Both the position numbers and the translations under genes were made by a program. 64,000 bases of DNA from Sva-07 sp963752815 (GTDB lineage Bacteria; Actinomycetota; Acidimicrobiia; Acidimicrobiales; Ilumatobacteraceae). Where the stretch lies: NCBI GenBank assembly GCA_963752815.1, contig CAVVZI010000021.1, positions 543,779-607,778 on the forward strand, read 5' to 3'. Of this stretch, positions 8,840-18,638 are shown one piece after another. Under the pieces are notes generated by a model. The model did no database searches. It saw nothing but the letters and a program-made list of their open reading frames with translations, and had not been told where the DNA came from. Position 1 is the stretch's first letter; each line of letters begins with the position of its first letter.

Positions 8840-10088
8840 ATGCGTTGTGACGTGCTCGCCATCGGTACCGAACTGCTGCTCGGCCAGATCATCGATTCCA
8901 ACTCGGCGTGGATCGGCGGCGAACTCGCGGCGCACGGCATCGACTCGCTCGCCCAGGTCAAGGTCGGCGACAACGTCGATCGGATCGTCGTCCAGTTGCA
9001 TCGACTGCTGGCCGACGCCGATGCCGTCATCGTGTGCGGTGGCCTCGGCCCGACCCACGACGATCTGACCCGGCAGGCGATCGCCGCGGTGATGGGTGTC
9101 CCGCTCGTGCGCGACGAGGCGATCGGCGACGTGATCCAGGCGATGTTCGCCGCCCGCGGCCGGACGATGACCGACAACAACCTCCGCCAGGCCGACGTTC
9201 CCGTCGGCGCGTCCATCATCCCCCAGACCCGCGGCACGGCCCCCGGCCTCATCTGCCCGGTCGTCGTCGGCGGTGTCGACAAGGTGATCTACGCCGTGCC
9301 GGGCGTGCCGCACGAGATGTACGACATGGTGCAACGGGCGGTGATCCCCGACCTCGTCGCTCGCAGCGGCGAGGTGGCGCGTCATCGCCAGCCGCGTGCT
9401 GCGCACGTGGGGCGAGAGCGAGAGCGGCCTGAATGCCCGTCTCGATCACGTGATCGACCAGCTCGAGCGCCCGGACACGCCGACCCTCGCCTTCCTCGCG
9501 AGCGGTTGGGAGGGCCTCAAGGTCCGGCTCACGGCGAAGGCGGCGACGGCCGCCGACTGCGCCCGGCAGCTCGACGAGTGGGAGCAGGTGATCCGTGGGG
9601 AGCTCGGTGCGCTGGTGTTCGGCGTCGACGACGACACGATGGAATCGGTGGTGCTCGACGCCTGCCGCCGCCGCGGGCTGACGCTGGCCACGGCCGAGTC
9701 GGTCACCGGCGGGTTGGTCGGAGCGCGGCTGACCGGCGTGGCGGGCGCCAGCGACGTGTTCCGCGGCTCGATCGTGAGCTACGCGACCGACGTCAAACGT
9801 TCCCTCTTGGGGGTCGGCGACGGCCCGGTCGTCAGCGAGGCCGCCGCGCGGCAGATGGCCCACGGCGTTCGCGAACGGCTCGGCGCCGACGTCGCCCTGT
9901 CGCTCACGGGCGTTGCCGGCCCTGCTGAGCAGGACGATCAACCCGTGGGAACGCTGTTCGTCGGGCTCGTCGGGCCGGGCTTCGACGAGGTCCGCCAATC
10001 CCGCCTGCCCGGCCAACGAGAGCAGATGCGACAGTTCGCTGTCATCACAGCGCTGGGCTTCCTGCGCGAACATCTGCAGGAGCGATGA
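8840..10088 (+). CDS. cinA: CinA family protein, nicotinamide-nucleotide amidase type (frameshifted as sequenced)
   Basis: CinA joins an N-terminal molybdopterin-binding-like domain (associated with ADP-ribose pyrophosphatase activity) to a C-terminal amidase that recycles nicotinamide mononucleotide. A strong site (GAGGAGG) precedes the ATG at 8840. The first 180 codons read as the N-terminal domain (AIGTELLLG, GGLGPTHDD, VPGVPHEMYD). The frame then breaks: after codon GCG at 9377-9379 an extra C at 9380 is needed to explain the shift, since GTC-ATC-GCC-AGC continues in the next frame into TWGESESGLN and the amidase motif ATAESVTGGLVG. Removing that base gives about 415 aa, the normal CinA length. 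The stop overlaps the ATG of the next gene by ATGA. Confidence 0.9.
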
Positions 10089-12163
10089 ACGAACGCAGCC
10101 GTCGAGGAATCACCATCGGAGCCAGCGTGGCCGCCGTCCTCGGGCTGCTCGCGGTGATGGGTGCGTTCGTGGTCGAGCGTGTCGCCGACGAAGAGGCCAC
10201 CACGTCGACGACGTCGACGACATCGACCACCACCACCTCCACCACGTCGACGACCTCGACGACGGTGCCGGAGACGACCACGACGGTGGGCGTGCCGGCC
10301 ATCGCCAACGCCGGTGTCGACCAGGCGGTCGATCGAGGAGCGGCAGTCCAACTTGCGGCAGTCGGCATTGCGGCCGGCACGCCCGACGCGTCGATCGCGT
10401 GGGCGCAGACGTCGGGCCCGGACGTGACGGCAGGCGCGGGGACGCTCGCGGGACCCACGCCCACGTTCACCGCGCCGGACGACGTGACGACGGTGGTCTT
10501 CGATCTCACCGTCACGGGAACCGACGGAACGACGGCTGCCGACACGGTCGTCGTGCGGGTGTTCGAGGATTCGACCCAGATGGTGTTCGTCGACGGTGAG
10601 CTCGGCGACGACGAAGCGGGCGACGGCACCGTCTTCGCTCCGTTCCGGTCGCTGCGTCATGGCATCGAGGCCGCCGAGGGAAGCGACGTGTACGTGCGCT
10701 CGGTGGGCACCTACGACGTGTCGGATGCGGCGCTCGCGGTCGACGCGACGACGAGCATCTACGGCGGCTACGACGACGGGTGGCTGCGGGACGTGTCGGC
10801 GCGCACGGCGGTGACGGTTCCGTCCGGCGGGTTGTCGTACGTCGACGCGACCGCGATCACCCTGTCGGCGCTCGACATCGTCAGCGCGGACGCGCCCCCG
10901 GGGGCACCATCGGTGGCGGTGTCGATCGACGGTGCCGGGAGCGTGACGATCAGCGACAGCAATGTCACCGGCGGCGCCGGTGGTGTCGGCGCAGCGGCCG
11001 GGCCGGGCGGCAACAGCATCGGGGTGTCGGCCGCCGACGTCGGCGAGCTCGACGTCGTGCGATCCACCATCACGGGCGGGACCGCCGGTGCCGGTGGTGC
11101 CGCAGCGGGCGCAGCCGCGGGAGCGAGCGCGGCACCCACCGCCGGCGCGGCGGGAGTGCAGGACGCGGCCGGTGCAGGCGGGGCGGGGACGAGCGCGGGA
11201 GCGCCGGGCGGCAAGGGAGGAGCGATCGGAGCCGGCGGGCAGCCCGGCGTGGCGGTGGCCGGCGCCGCCGCGTCCGGCGGTACCGGAGGCTCGAGGCCCG
11301 GTGCACCGGGCGCCGGGGGTGCAGGTGGTCCGGGCGGTGCGGGCGGTGCCGGAGGGATCGGGACGGTCCCACCGACCGATGACCTGAAGATTGCGATCGC
11401 CTCCCCGGGCGTCGAAGCGGGCGACGGAGGCAACGGCGTGGGCGGGAACGGTGGTGGCGGCGGCGCCGGCTCGGCATCCGGTCGTGGTGGTGGCGGTGGC
11501 GGCGGCGGTGGTGCGAGCGCCGGTACGGCCGGCGGCCCGGGAGGATTCGGTGGTGGTGCATCCGTCGGGCTCGTCGCGAGCGGCGTCGACCGTCTCCGCG
11601 TGATCGAGTCGTTGGTCGCCGGCGGGGTCGGGGGCGCGGGATCGCCAGGATCCGTCGGCACCGCCCAGTCGGCGGGCGGTGCGGCCGGGGGAGCGGGCGC
11701 GGGCCCCACGTGTTCCGCAGCGTGCCCCGCTGCCGATCTGCCCGGGGCGGGTGGAGGTGGCGGTGCCGGAGGTTCCGGCGGTGAAGGTGGCCAGGGCGGG
11801 GGCGGCGCGGGCGGTGCGTCGATGGGTCTCGTCACCGCGACGGTCGACACGGTCGAGGTGCATTCGTCGACCCTCCGCGGCGGCACGGGCGGCCCCGGAG
11901 CGATCGGCGGCGTCGGCGGACGGAACGGCGCGAGTGGCGCCAACGGGTCGGCCGCCGCGGGTGGAACCGCGCCGGGCACGTTGACCGAGACGCGAGCCGC
12001 GTCGGGCGTGGGTGGTGGCGGCGGTTCGTCGTTCGGGTGGTACGACGACGGCGATTCGGGGGAGATCCTCGACGACGAGACGTTCGAACCAGGTACGGCC
12101 GGTGTGGGCGGAGTCGGCAGCCAGCCAGGCCCGTCGGGGACCGCAGGCGCCACGAATCTCTGA
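10085..12163 (+). CDS. Membrane-anchored glycine-rich surface protein with PKD/DUF1565-like modules
   Basis: A 692-aa protein of unknown function. Residues 11-30 form one hydrophobic segment (signal anchor), followed by a linker made almost only of Thr and Ser (about 38-62). Residues 70-160 resemble a PKD/Ig-like repeat (NAGVDQAVDRG, WAQTSGPD). Residues 160-240 fit the start of a DUF1565/right-handed beta-helix region (VDGELGDDEAGDGT, then a FRSL segment). From about 285 to the end, blocks of Gly-Ala repeats alternate with short beta-helix rungs such as SVTISDSNVTGG, a layout that recalls PE_PGRS-like proteins. It starts inside the cinA stop (ATGA), so the two are probably translated together. 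The antisense strand gives a proline-rich shadow frame. Confidence 0.75.
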   Translation: MNERSRRGITIGASVAAVLGLLAVMGAFVVERVADEEATTSTTSTTSTTTTSTTSTTSTTVPETTTTVGVPAIANAGVDQAVDRGAAVQLAAVGIAAGTPDASIAWAQTSGPDVTAGAGTLAGPTPTFTAPDDVTTVVFDLTVTGTDGTTAADTVVVRVFEDSTQMVFVDGELGDDEAGDGTVFAPFRSLRHGIEAAEGSDVYVRSVGTYDVSDAALAVDATTSIYGGYDDGWLRDVSARTAVTVPSGGLSYVDATAITLSALDIVSADAPPGAPSVAVSIDGAGSVTISDSNVTGGAGGVGAAAGPGGNSIGVSAADVGELDVVRSTITGGTAGAGGAAAGAAAGASAAPTAGAAGVQDAAGAGGAGTSAGAPGGKGGAIGAGGQPGVAVAGAAASGGTGGSRPGAPGAGGAGGPGGAGGAGGIGTVPPTDDLKIAIASPGVEAGDGGNGVGGNGGGGGAGSASGRGGGGGGGGGASAGTAGGPGGFGGGASVGLVASGVDRLRVIESLVAGGVGGAGSPGSVGTAQSAGGAAGGAGAGPTCSAACPAADLPGAGGGGGAGGSGGEGGQGGGGAGGASMGLVTATVDTVEVHSSTLRGGTGGPGAIGGVGGRNGASGANGSAAAGGTAPGTLTETRAASGVGGGGGSSFGWYDDGDSGEILDDETFEPGTAGVGGVGSQPGPSGTAGATNL

Positions 12164-12173
12164 CGCGGTCGCC

Positions 12174-12179
12174 TATCGT
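12174..12179 (+). promoter_or_regulatory. -10 hexamer (TATCGT) upstream of tRNA-Arg
   Basis: TATCGT lies 28 nt before the mature tRNA 5' end. A small stem (GCACC/GGTGC, 12181-12194) sits between them. The hexamer fits the TAnnnT pattern seen before other genes here. No clear -35 box. Confidence 0.25.
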
Positions 12180-12207
12180 GGCACCGCCCGGTGCGTCATC
12201 GGGTGCT

Positions 12208-12281
12208 GCCCTCGTAGCTCAGCTGGACAGAGCAACGGCCTTCTAATCCGTAGCGCGCAGGTTCGAATCCTGCCGAGGGCG
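12208..12281 (+). tRNA. tRNA-Arg (anticodon TCT)
   Basis: The 74-nt sequence folds as a cloverleaf. The 7-bp acceptor stem pairs GCCCTCG with CGAGGGC, the T arm reads GCAGGTTCGAATCCTGC, and the anticodon loop CTTCTAA gives anticodon TCT for AGA codons. The 3' CCA is not encoded. It stands alone between the glycine-rich gene and the DUF3626-GNAT gene. Confidence 0.95.
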
Positions 12282-12307
12282 CGCACTGCTCGCGGTGTCT
12301 GCACGAG

Positions 12308-13627
12308 GTGCCGGCCCGTTGGCACAATGGCACGGTGGTGCTCGACGAATCGGCACGACGTGCGATCGAGCACGTCCGCTCGCTGTCGACCGGTGGTGCG
12401 CTCGACCCGGCGCTGCCGGTCACGCTGCACTTCCATCCCGATGTGCCCTCTGGGGACGGCACCGTGCTCAGCTCGATCGCCTTGGACGGGCACTACCGGT
12501 CGCAGTTCGTCACCGGCCTGAGCAATGGTGGACTCACGGCCCGGCCCGATGGTGACCGGTGGCGGTGGGAGCAGCGGATGTTCGCCGGGGCCTACGACGC
12601 GGCTCCGCCCACGGCCCGCCCGGTGTACGGCTCGTTGGACGATCGCCGCAGCCCGTACGGCGGTTCGCCCCGGTTCGGGTCGTCCTACTTCCAACTCGAC
12701 CCGCGCTCCCTCGACCGGGTGACGTTCTGCTTTCCCGACAGCGTGCTCGAACCGACCGACGTGGGCACCGCCGACCGGATGGCGCTGCTCCCGTTGCTCC
12801 CGCACCGTGATCCCGGTGATCTCGATCACTACATCGAGGCCCAGGTGCACGGTGGCTTCTCGATCGAGCATGACGTGTCGGCGCTGGTGCTCGATCCGTG
12901 TTACCGCGGGACGCCGATCGAGAAGATCGCGCGCGGCATGCCGTGTGAGCTGCGATGGCACTCCGGCTACCGCGTCGCCGTCGAGGTGATCCAAGCGCAC
13001 CCGACGTTTCGTGGCGAGGCCGTCGTCGCCGCCGCCGAGGCGATCGCGGTGGACGGCGAGCTGACCCCGTCCGCCATCGGTGATGCCCGTCGGGAGGGAC
13101 GGTTCGATCTGCAGACGGTCAAGCAGATCTGGCACTACCTGGGCCGATTCGGGCGACGCGACCCGGCGTTCGTCGTCGGACGCGACGATCCGCGGACCAC
13201 CGACGTGATCGAGTTGCTCACCGCGCATCTGCGGTTCGCCCACGAGGTGACGCCGGCGGGTCATGTCCACGCCCTCGACGTCGACGCCCTCGTCGATCCG
13301 GCGATCACGTTCTGCAGCGTGCGCGGCGACGGTGGCGCGTTGCTCGGTGTCGGCGCGCTGCGTCGCATGACGGCCGACCATGTCGAGGTGAAGTCGATGC
13401 ACACTGCCGTGGATCGTCGCGGTGCCGGGACGGGTCGGGCCATGCTCGATCACCTGCTGGCCGAGGCGGCGGCGGCCGGCGCGCAGCAGGTCAGCCTGGA
13501 GACGGGCACCGGTGACGCCTTCGCGCCGGCGCACGGGCTCTACCGGTCGGCGGGATTTGTCGAGTGCCCGCCGTTCGGCGCGTACACGTCGAACCCCTAC
13601 AGCGTGTGCATGACGCGCTCGATCTGA
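12308..13627 (+). CDS. DUF3626 domain fused to GNAT N-acetyltransferase
   Basis: Two-domain protein of up to 439 aa. Residues about 25-300 match the DUF3626 pattern: LHFHPD, then YRSQFVTGLSNGGLTA (from residue 61), WEQRMFAGAYD and SPRFGSSYFQL. The biochemical role of DUF3626 is not established here. From about residue 318 a GNAT acetyltransferase begins, with the acetyl-CoA pyrophosphate loop RRGAGTGRAML at 368-378 and a final LYRSAGF motif. Both modules lie in one frame with no stop or slippery run between them, so the fusion is real in this sequence. The start is uncertain: GTG at 12308 is used, but GTG codons at 12335 and 12338 are equally possible. It follows tRNA-Arg by 26 bp and precedes carD on the same strand. 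Confidence 0.8.
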   Translation: MPARWHNGTVVLDESARRAIEHVRSLSTGGALDPALPVTLHFHPDVPSGDGTVLSSIALDGHYRSQFVTGLSNGGLTARPDGDRWRWEQRMFAGAYDAAPPTARPVYGSLDDRRSPYGGSPRFGSSYFQLDPRSLDRVTFCFPDSVLEPTDVGTADRMALLPLLPHRDPGDLDHYIEAQVHGGFSIEHDVSALVLDPCYRGTPIEKIARGMPCELRWHSGYRVAVEVIQAHPTFRGEAVVAAAEAIAVDGELTPSAIGDARREGRFDLQTVKQIWHYLGRFGRRDPAFVVGRDDPRTTDVIELLTAHLRFAHEVTPAGHVHALDVDALVDPAITFCSVRGDGGALLGVGALRRMTADHVEVKSMHTAVDRRGAGTGRAMLDHLLAEAAAAGAQQVSLETGTGDAFAPAHGLYRSAGFVECPPFGAYTSNPYSVCMTRSI

Positions 13628-13685
13628 CCCGACGGGCGATCCCGGGCCGGCGCGTTCCCAGAGTTCGAATGCGGCTTCTTGTCGG

Positions 13686-13691
13686 TAGGCT
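13686..13691 (+). promoter_or_regulatory. -10 hexamer (TAGGCT) upstream of carD
   Basis: TAGGCT in the context GGTAGGCTGG lies 52 nt before the carD start. The heptamer GTAGGCT recurs 14 nt before tRNA-Pro (36667-36673). The call is based on this recurrence only. Confidence 0.25.
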
Positions 13692-13743
13692 GGTACGTCG
13701 CTGCGAGCGCCAGCGGTGCACCCCCGATGAGGCGAGGTTCTGA

Positions 13744-14262
13744 GTGAAGTTCAAGAAGGGCGAAACCGTCATCTACCCCCAGCACGGGGCCTGTGTCGTG
13801 CAGGGAACGAAGAAGATGGAGTTCTTCGGTGAGAAACAGGAGTACCTGATTCTCAAGACCGTCATCAACGAGATGACCCTCAAGGTGCCGATCGACAAGA
13901 CCGACGAGGTCGGCGTACGTCCGCCGGTGTCGGCCGACGAACTCGAAGATCTCGTGGCCGTGCTCGCCAAGCCCGATCCGCGCGTGCCGTCCAACTGGAG
14001 CCGTCGGTTCAAGAACCACCAGGAGAAGCTGAAGAGCGGCGACGTGTACCAGGTCGCCGAGGTGGTCCGGAACCTCGCTGCCCGCAACCGTGACGCGTCG
14101 CTGTCGGCAGCCGAGCGCACGATGTACGAGCGGGCCCGGGTCAACCTGATCTCCGAGATCTCGCCGGCGCTGAAGGTGTCGGCCGAGGAGGCCGAGGCCT
14201 ACCTCGACGACGCGCTCGCCAAGGGCGTGCTCAAGACGCCCGTCGACGCCAAGAAGAAATAG
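13744..14262 (+). CDS. carD: CarD/CdnL-type RNA polymerase-binding regulator
   Basis: A 172-aa transcription factor that binds the RNA polymerase beta subunit and stabilises open promoter complexes, especially at rRNA and growth genes. The N-terminal Tudor-like domain opens with KFKKGETVIYPQHGA, the family hallmark. A helical C-terminal DNA-binding domain follows (VYQVAEVVRNLA, then SAAERTMYERARVNLISEI). It starts with GTG, preceded by a purine-rich stretch in GATGAGGCGAGG. Length is slightly above the mycobacterial protein (162 aa). A REP-like palindrome begins directly after the stop codon and the next gene is convergent. Confidence 0.95.
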   Translation: MKFKKGETVIYPQHGACVVQGTKKMEFFGEKQEYLILKTVINEMTLKVPIDKTDEVGVRPPVSADELEDLVAVLAKPDPRVPSNWSRRFKNHQEKLKSGDVYQVAEVVRNLAARNRDASLSAAERTMYERARVNLISEISPALKVSAEEAEAYLDDALAKGVLKTPVDAKKK

Positions 14263-14293
14263 TTGTCGCGTGGGGTCAGGCTCCACGCAACAA
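14263..14293. repeat. REP-like palindrome with GGGGTCAGG loop, copy 2
   Basis: Arms TTGTCGCGTGG and CCACGCAACAA pair at 10 of 11 positions around the loop GGTCAGGCT. It starts at the base after the carD stop and separates the convergent carD and EEP nuclease genes. It shares the TGGGGTCAGGC core with copies at 4887, 15961 and 16011. Confidence 0.65.
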
Positions 14294-14322
14294 GTCAGCC
14301 CAGCCAAGCTCAGCCCACCAAC

Positions 14323-15051
14323 TCAGAGGGTGAAGCGGACCGTCACGGGGAGGTGGTCGGAGATCGCCGCCCAGTCGTCGTCACCGGCCGGAACGGCGAC
14401 CGACACGCCCGACGCGTGCGCCGGGAGCAGCACATGGTCGAGCACCTTGCTCGGGTTCCTCGACGGACACGTCGGGGGCGGGGTGAGATGTTCGATGCCG
14501 GGCAGCAGGTCGATCACGCTGCCGTCACGGTCGTCGTTGAAGTCGCCGCCGACGATCACCTCGTCGAGGTCGCCGTGCTCGGCCACCACCGTGCTGAGTC
14601 GAACGGCCTCGGCCCGCCGGAGACCCGCATGCTGCTCGTGCGGTGACAGATGGACGTTGTAGGCGCGCAGCGTCGCGCCGTCGGGCCTGCCGATGCGTGC
14701 CCATTGCGCGATCCGGCGTTTCCACGACGACGTCGACGCCCTGTCGCTCACCTCGGTGTGCCCGGCAGCGGCGAGCGAGTGCGGCGTGAGGATCGTCAGC
14801 CCCTCGGCCAAGTGCGGCGCGAGGCGGGTGTAGGGGGAGTGCTTCCGGGCCCATGTGAACCGCATGCCGAGCATCCTCGCCAGGGCGACGGCCTGTGGCT
14901 TGCGGGTCTCCTGGAGCAGCACCACGTCGGGCGATTCGGTGCCGAGCGCCTCGGCCACCCGTGCGATGTCGGGCTGGTGGGCGCCGTGGAGGTTCCAGGT
15001 GGTCACCGCCCAGTCGGTCACCGGAGGTGAGGAACCGGTCGGCTCTCGCAC
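14323..15051 (-). CDS. Endonuclease/exonuclease/phosphatase (EEP) family hydrolase
   Basis: Metal-dependent phosphodiesterase-fold protein of about 242 aa. The family motifs appear in order: TWNLHG (N-terminal Asn), LLQETRK (metal-binding Glu), YNVHLS, GGDFNDD (Asp and Asn), KVLDHVLL and the terminal SDHLPV with the catalytic Asp-His pair. The substrate could be nucleic acid or a phospholipid and is not resolved. No signal peptide is seen. The start is placed at GTG 15051, since the more upstream ATG (15093) overlaps the divergent dehydrogenase start. Confidence 0.85.
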   Translation of the reverse strand: MREPTGSSPPVTDWAVTTWNLHGAHQPDIARVAEALGTESPDVVLLQETRKPQAVALARMLGMRFTWARKHSPYTRLAPHLAEGLTILTPHSLAAAGHTEVSDRASTSSWKRRIAQWARIGRPDGATLRAYNVHLSPHEQHAGLRRAEAVRLSTVVAEHGDLDEVIVGGDFNDDRDGSVIDLLPGIEHLTPPPTCPSRNPSKVLDHVLLPAHASGVSVAVPAGDDDWAAISDHLPVTVRFTL

Positions 15052-15085
15052 ACCGTCACTCTGGCAGAGTGGCAGACTCGCCCGG

Positions 15086-15958
15086 ATGAGCAAGGTCGCA
15101 TTTCTGGGAATGGGAACGATGGGTGCGCCGATGGCCCGGCACCTGCGCCGGGCCGGCCACGAGGTCGTGGTCTACAACCGCACGGCGTCGAAGGCGTTGG
15201 CATGGGTGGCATTGAACGGCGGGGCGGCGGCACCGACCCCGTTCGAAGCGGCCGAGGACGCCGACGTGGTGGCCCTCTGCGTCGGCAACGACGACGACGT
15301 ACGCGAGGTGACGCTCGGGCCGCACGGCGCGATCGCCGGGATGCGCCCGGGTGCGGTGCTCGTCGACCACACGACCGCATCGGCTGGCCTGGCGCGGGAG
15401 CTGGCGGCGGTGTGTCTCGAGCGCGGGATCGGCTTCATCGACGCGCCGGTGTCGGGCGGCCAGGCGGGAGCCGAGAACGGTCAACTCACGATCATGTGCG
15501 GCTGCGACGACCCCGACGTGTTCGAGGCGACGAAGCCCGTGCTCGACACGTACGCCAAGTCGTGCGTGTGCCTCGGCCCGGCCGGTTCCGGCCAGCTGAC
15601 CAAGATGGTCAACCAGATCTGCATCGCCGGGCTCGTCCAGGGACTCGCCGAGGGCGTCAACTTCGCTCAACGGGCGGGCCTCGATGTCGACGAGGTGATC
15701 GACGTGATCGGCAAGGGTGCGGCGCAGAGCTGGCAGATGGACAATCGGGCGCGGACGATGGCGGCGAACTCGTTCGACTTCGGTTTCGCGGTCGAGTGGA
15801 TGCGCAAGGACCTGGGCATCTGCCTGGAGGAGGCCGAGCGCAACGGTGCCCGGCTCCCCGTCGCTGCGCTCGTCGACCAGTTCTACAAGCAGGTCGTCGC
15901 CCGAGGCGGCGACCGCTGGGACACCAGCAGCCTCGTCGACCTCCTCCAACACCCCTGA
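15086..15958 (+). CDS. NAD(P)-dependent beta-hydroxyacid dehydrogenase (3-hydroxyisobutyrate dehydrogenase family)
   Basis: A 290-aa oxidoreductase of the 6-phosphogluconate dehydrogenase superfamily. The Rossmann motif FLGMGTMGAPMA starts at residue 5, the substrate loop reads DAPVSGGQAGAENG, and the catalytic Lys lies in GSGQLTKMVNQ. The set is typical of 3-hydroxyisobutyrate, tartronate semialdehyde or glyoxylate/succinic semialdehyde reductases. The exact substrate is open. The ATG at 15086 fits the usual family start. It is divergent from the EEP gene and convergent with the P450 gene, with two palindromes in the gap. Confidence 0.87.
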   Translation: MSKVAFLGMGTMGAPMARHLRRAGHEVVVYNRTASKALAWVALNGGAAAPTPFEAAEDADVVALCVGNDDDVREVTLGPHGAIAGMRPGAVLVDHTTASAGLARELAAVCLERGIGFIDAPVSGGQAGAENGQLTIMCGCDDPDVFEATKPVLDTYAKSCVCLGPAGSGQLTKMVNQICIAGLVQGLAEGVNFAQRAGLDVDEVIDVIGKGAAQSWQMDNRARTMAANSFDFGFAVEWMRKDLGICLEEAERNGARLPVAALVDQFYKQVVARGGDRWDTSSLVDLLQHP

Positions 15959-15960
15959 AC

Positions 15961-15984
15961 CGTTCGTGGGGTCAGGCACGAACG
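15961..15984. repeat. REP-like palindrome with GGGGTCAGG loop, copy 3
   Basis: Perfect 8-bp arms CGTTCGTG and CACGAACG enclose GGGTCAGG. It begins 2 bp after the dehydrogenase stop. Copy 4 follows in opposite orientation 26 bp downstream. Confidence 0.65.
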
Positions 15985-16010
15985 CGACAGGTTGTCGAGC
16001 AGCGAGCGCG

Positions 16011-16044
16011 ACCTGTTGCGTGGTGCCTGACCCCACGCGACAGG

Positions 16045-16045
<1 letters not shown>
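16011..16045. repeat. REP-like palindrome, copy 4, inverted relative to copy 3
   Basis: Arms 16011-16023 and 16033-16045 pair at 12 of 13 positions. The complementary strand shows the same TGGGGTCAGGCACC core. The right arm ends on the first base of the P450 stop codon. Copies 3 and 4 face each other, and the stretch between them can pair further (CGCGACAGGT with ACCTGTTGCG). Confidence 0.65.
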
Positions 16046-17316
<1,271 letters not shown>

Positions 17317-17326
17317 GCCGCCCTGT

Positions 17327-18542
17327 CTACACCGCTGCCGCTTCGGCGACGGCGTCGACCACCTTGTCGATCTGGTCGTCGGTGATCACGAGCGGCGGGC
17401 AGAACGTGAGCGTGTCGGCACCGATGGCCCGCACGACCACACCGAGCTGTTGCATCCGGTCGCGCATGGTGTTGGCGTCCTGGTCGGCGCGCAGGCCGGC
17501 GGCGTAGATCGCGCCGTCACCGCGCACGTGGTCGATCACACCGTCGTCGGCGAGGGCCCGCAGACCGCCGCCGAGGCGGGTGCCGATGCGACCGACCTCG
17601 CCGATCAGGTTCTCGCGCTCGATGATCGCCAGGTTGGCCAGTCCCGCGGCGCACGCCGACGCGTGGCCCGAGTACGTGTAGCCGTGACGGAGGATGAACG
17701 ACGGGTCGGCCTCGAGCGCCGCGCGCACCTTCGCACCCACGATCACACCGCCGAGCGGCTGGTAGCCCGACGTGACCGCCTTGGCGAACGTGGTCATGTC
17801 GGGCTGCACGCCGTAGTACTGACCGGCGAACCACGTGCCGAGCCGGCCGAACCCGGTGATCACCTCGTCGAAGATCAACAGCGCCCCGTGCTGGTCACAG
17901 AGATGGCGGGCCCCTTCGAGGTAGCCGTCGGTCGGCGGATAGACGCCGGCCGCGCCCTGCACCGGCTCGGTGAGCACCGCGGCGATCCGATCGGAGTGCT
18001 GCGACATCAGGACCGACAGCGCCTCGATGTCGTCGCTCGGCACCTGCACGACGTCGGCGAGGAGTTCGCCGTAGCCCTCCTTGTTGAGGGGCAGACCCTG
18101 CGCGCTCGTCCCGCCGTAGTTGGTGCCGTGATAGCCCCGCACGCGCGAGATGATCAGCCGCCGCTCGGGATGGCCGGCCAGGACATGGGTGAGGCGAGCC
18201 AGCTTCATCGCCGAGTCGATCGCCTCGGAGCCCGAGCCGGCGAAGAAGACGCGGGCGTCGGGCGTGGAGGTGAGCGACACGATGCGGTCGGCGAGCTGCT
18301 CGGCCGGGGCGTTGGTGAACGGGTCGAAGCAGGAGTACGTCTCGATCGTGCGGATCTGCTCGGCGACGGCGTCGGCGATCTCCGCCCGGCCGTGGCCGAT
18401 GTTGCAGTACCACAGGCTCGCCATCGCGTCGATCAACTCGTTGCCGTCGCTGTCCCACAGAGAGCGCTCCCTCGCCGCGAGCGATCGTGACGAAATCCCC
18501 CCGGGTCGGCTTGGCGAACGGATGCAGAAAGGTGTTGGGCAC
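17327..18542 (-). CDS. Class III aspartate aminotransferase family protein (frameshifted as sequenced)
   Basis: PLP-dependent class III aminotransferase of omega-transaminase type. The main frame reads LWDSDGNELIDAMASLW, GHGRAEIADAV, the GSGSEAID cofactor turn, EPVQGAAGVY, IFDEVITGFGRLG and the Lys segment FAKAVTSGYQPLGG. The true N-terminus lies in a neighbouring frame (NTFLHPFAKPTRGD, then VTIARGEGAL). The two join if one base is removed from a CTCTCT run near 18463. The restored protein is about 404 aa. GTG at 18542 is the most likely start. It heads an operon with the P450 gene and diverges from the GH3 gene across a long hairpin. Confidence 0.85.
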
Positions 18543-18550
18543 CCCTCCAT

Positions 18551-18613
18551 CAAACCCCAAATTCTGAGCGCATCGTGCGCCGGACGCACCGATGCGCTCA
18601 GAATTTCGGGTTG
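18551..18613. repeat. Long hairpin in the divergent aminotransferase/GH3 promoter region
   Basis: Arms 18551-18575 and 18590-18613 pair almost fully (core ATTCTGAGCGCATCG), and the loop holds a further TGCG/CGCA stem with one bulged base. The hairpin lies between two divergent starts (GTG 18542 and GTG 18639). Its position suggests a role in regulation or a REP-type insertion. Confidence 0.7.
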
Positions 18614-18638
18614 TTGTCGGGTGTGGCAGGGTGGCGGC

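Noticed and set aside
7163..9406. 747-codon minus-strand frame across rimO, pgsA and cinA
   Set aside because: Opposite to three conserved genes; composition (His, Arg, Asp) is typical of a GC-rich shadow frame.
10768..12153. 461-codon proline-rich minus-strand frame
   Set aside because: It is the antisense shadow of the Gly-Ala repeats; proline arises from complementary GGN codons. The plus frame has a signal anchor and domain order.
12173..12290. Minus-strand peptide RIRTCALRIRRPLL and similar
   Set aside because: Translation through tRNA-Arg, a well-known false peptide. The same holds for GRRESNPHHQ over tRNA-Gly (34550-34621) and GMGRFELPASC over the tRNA-Pro repeat (37944-37985).
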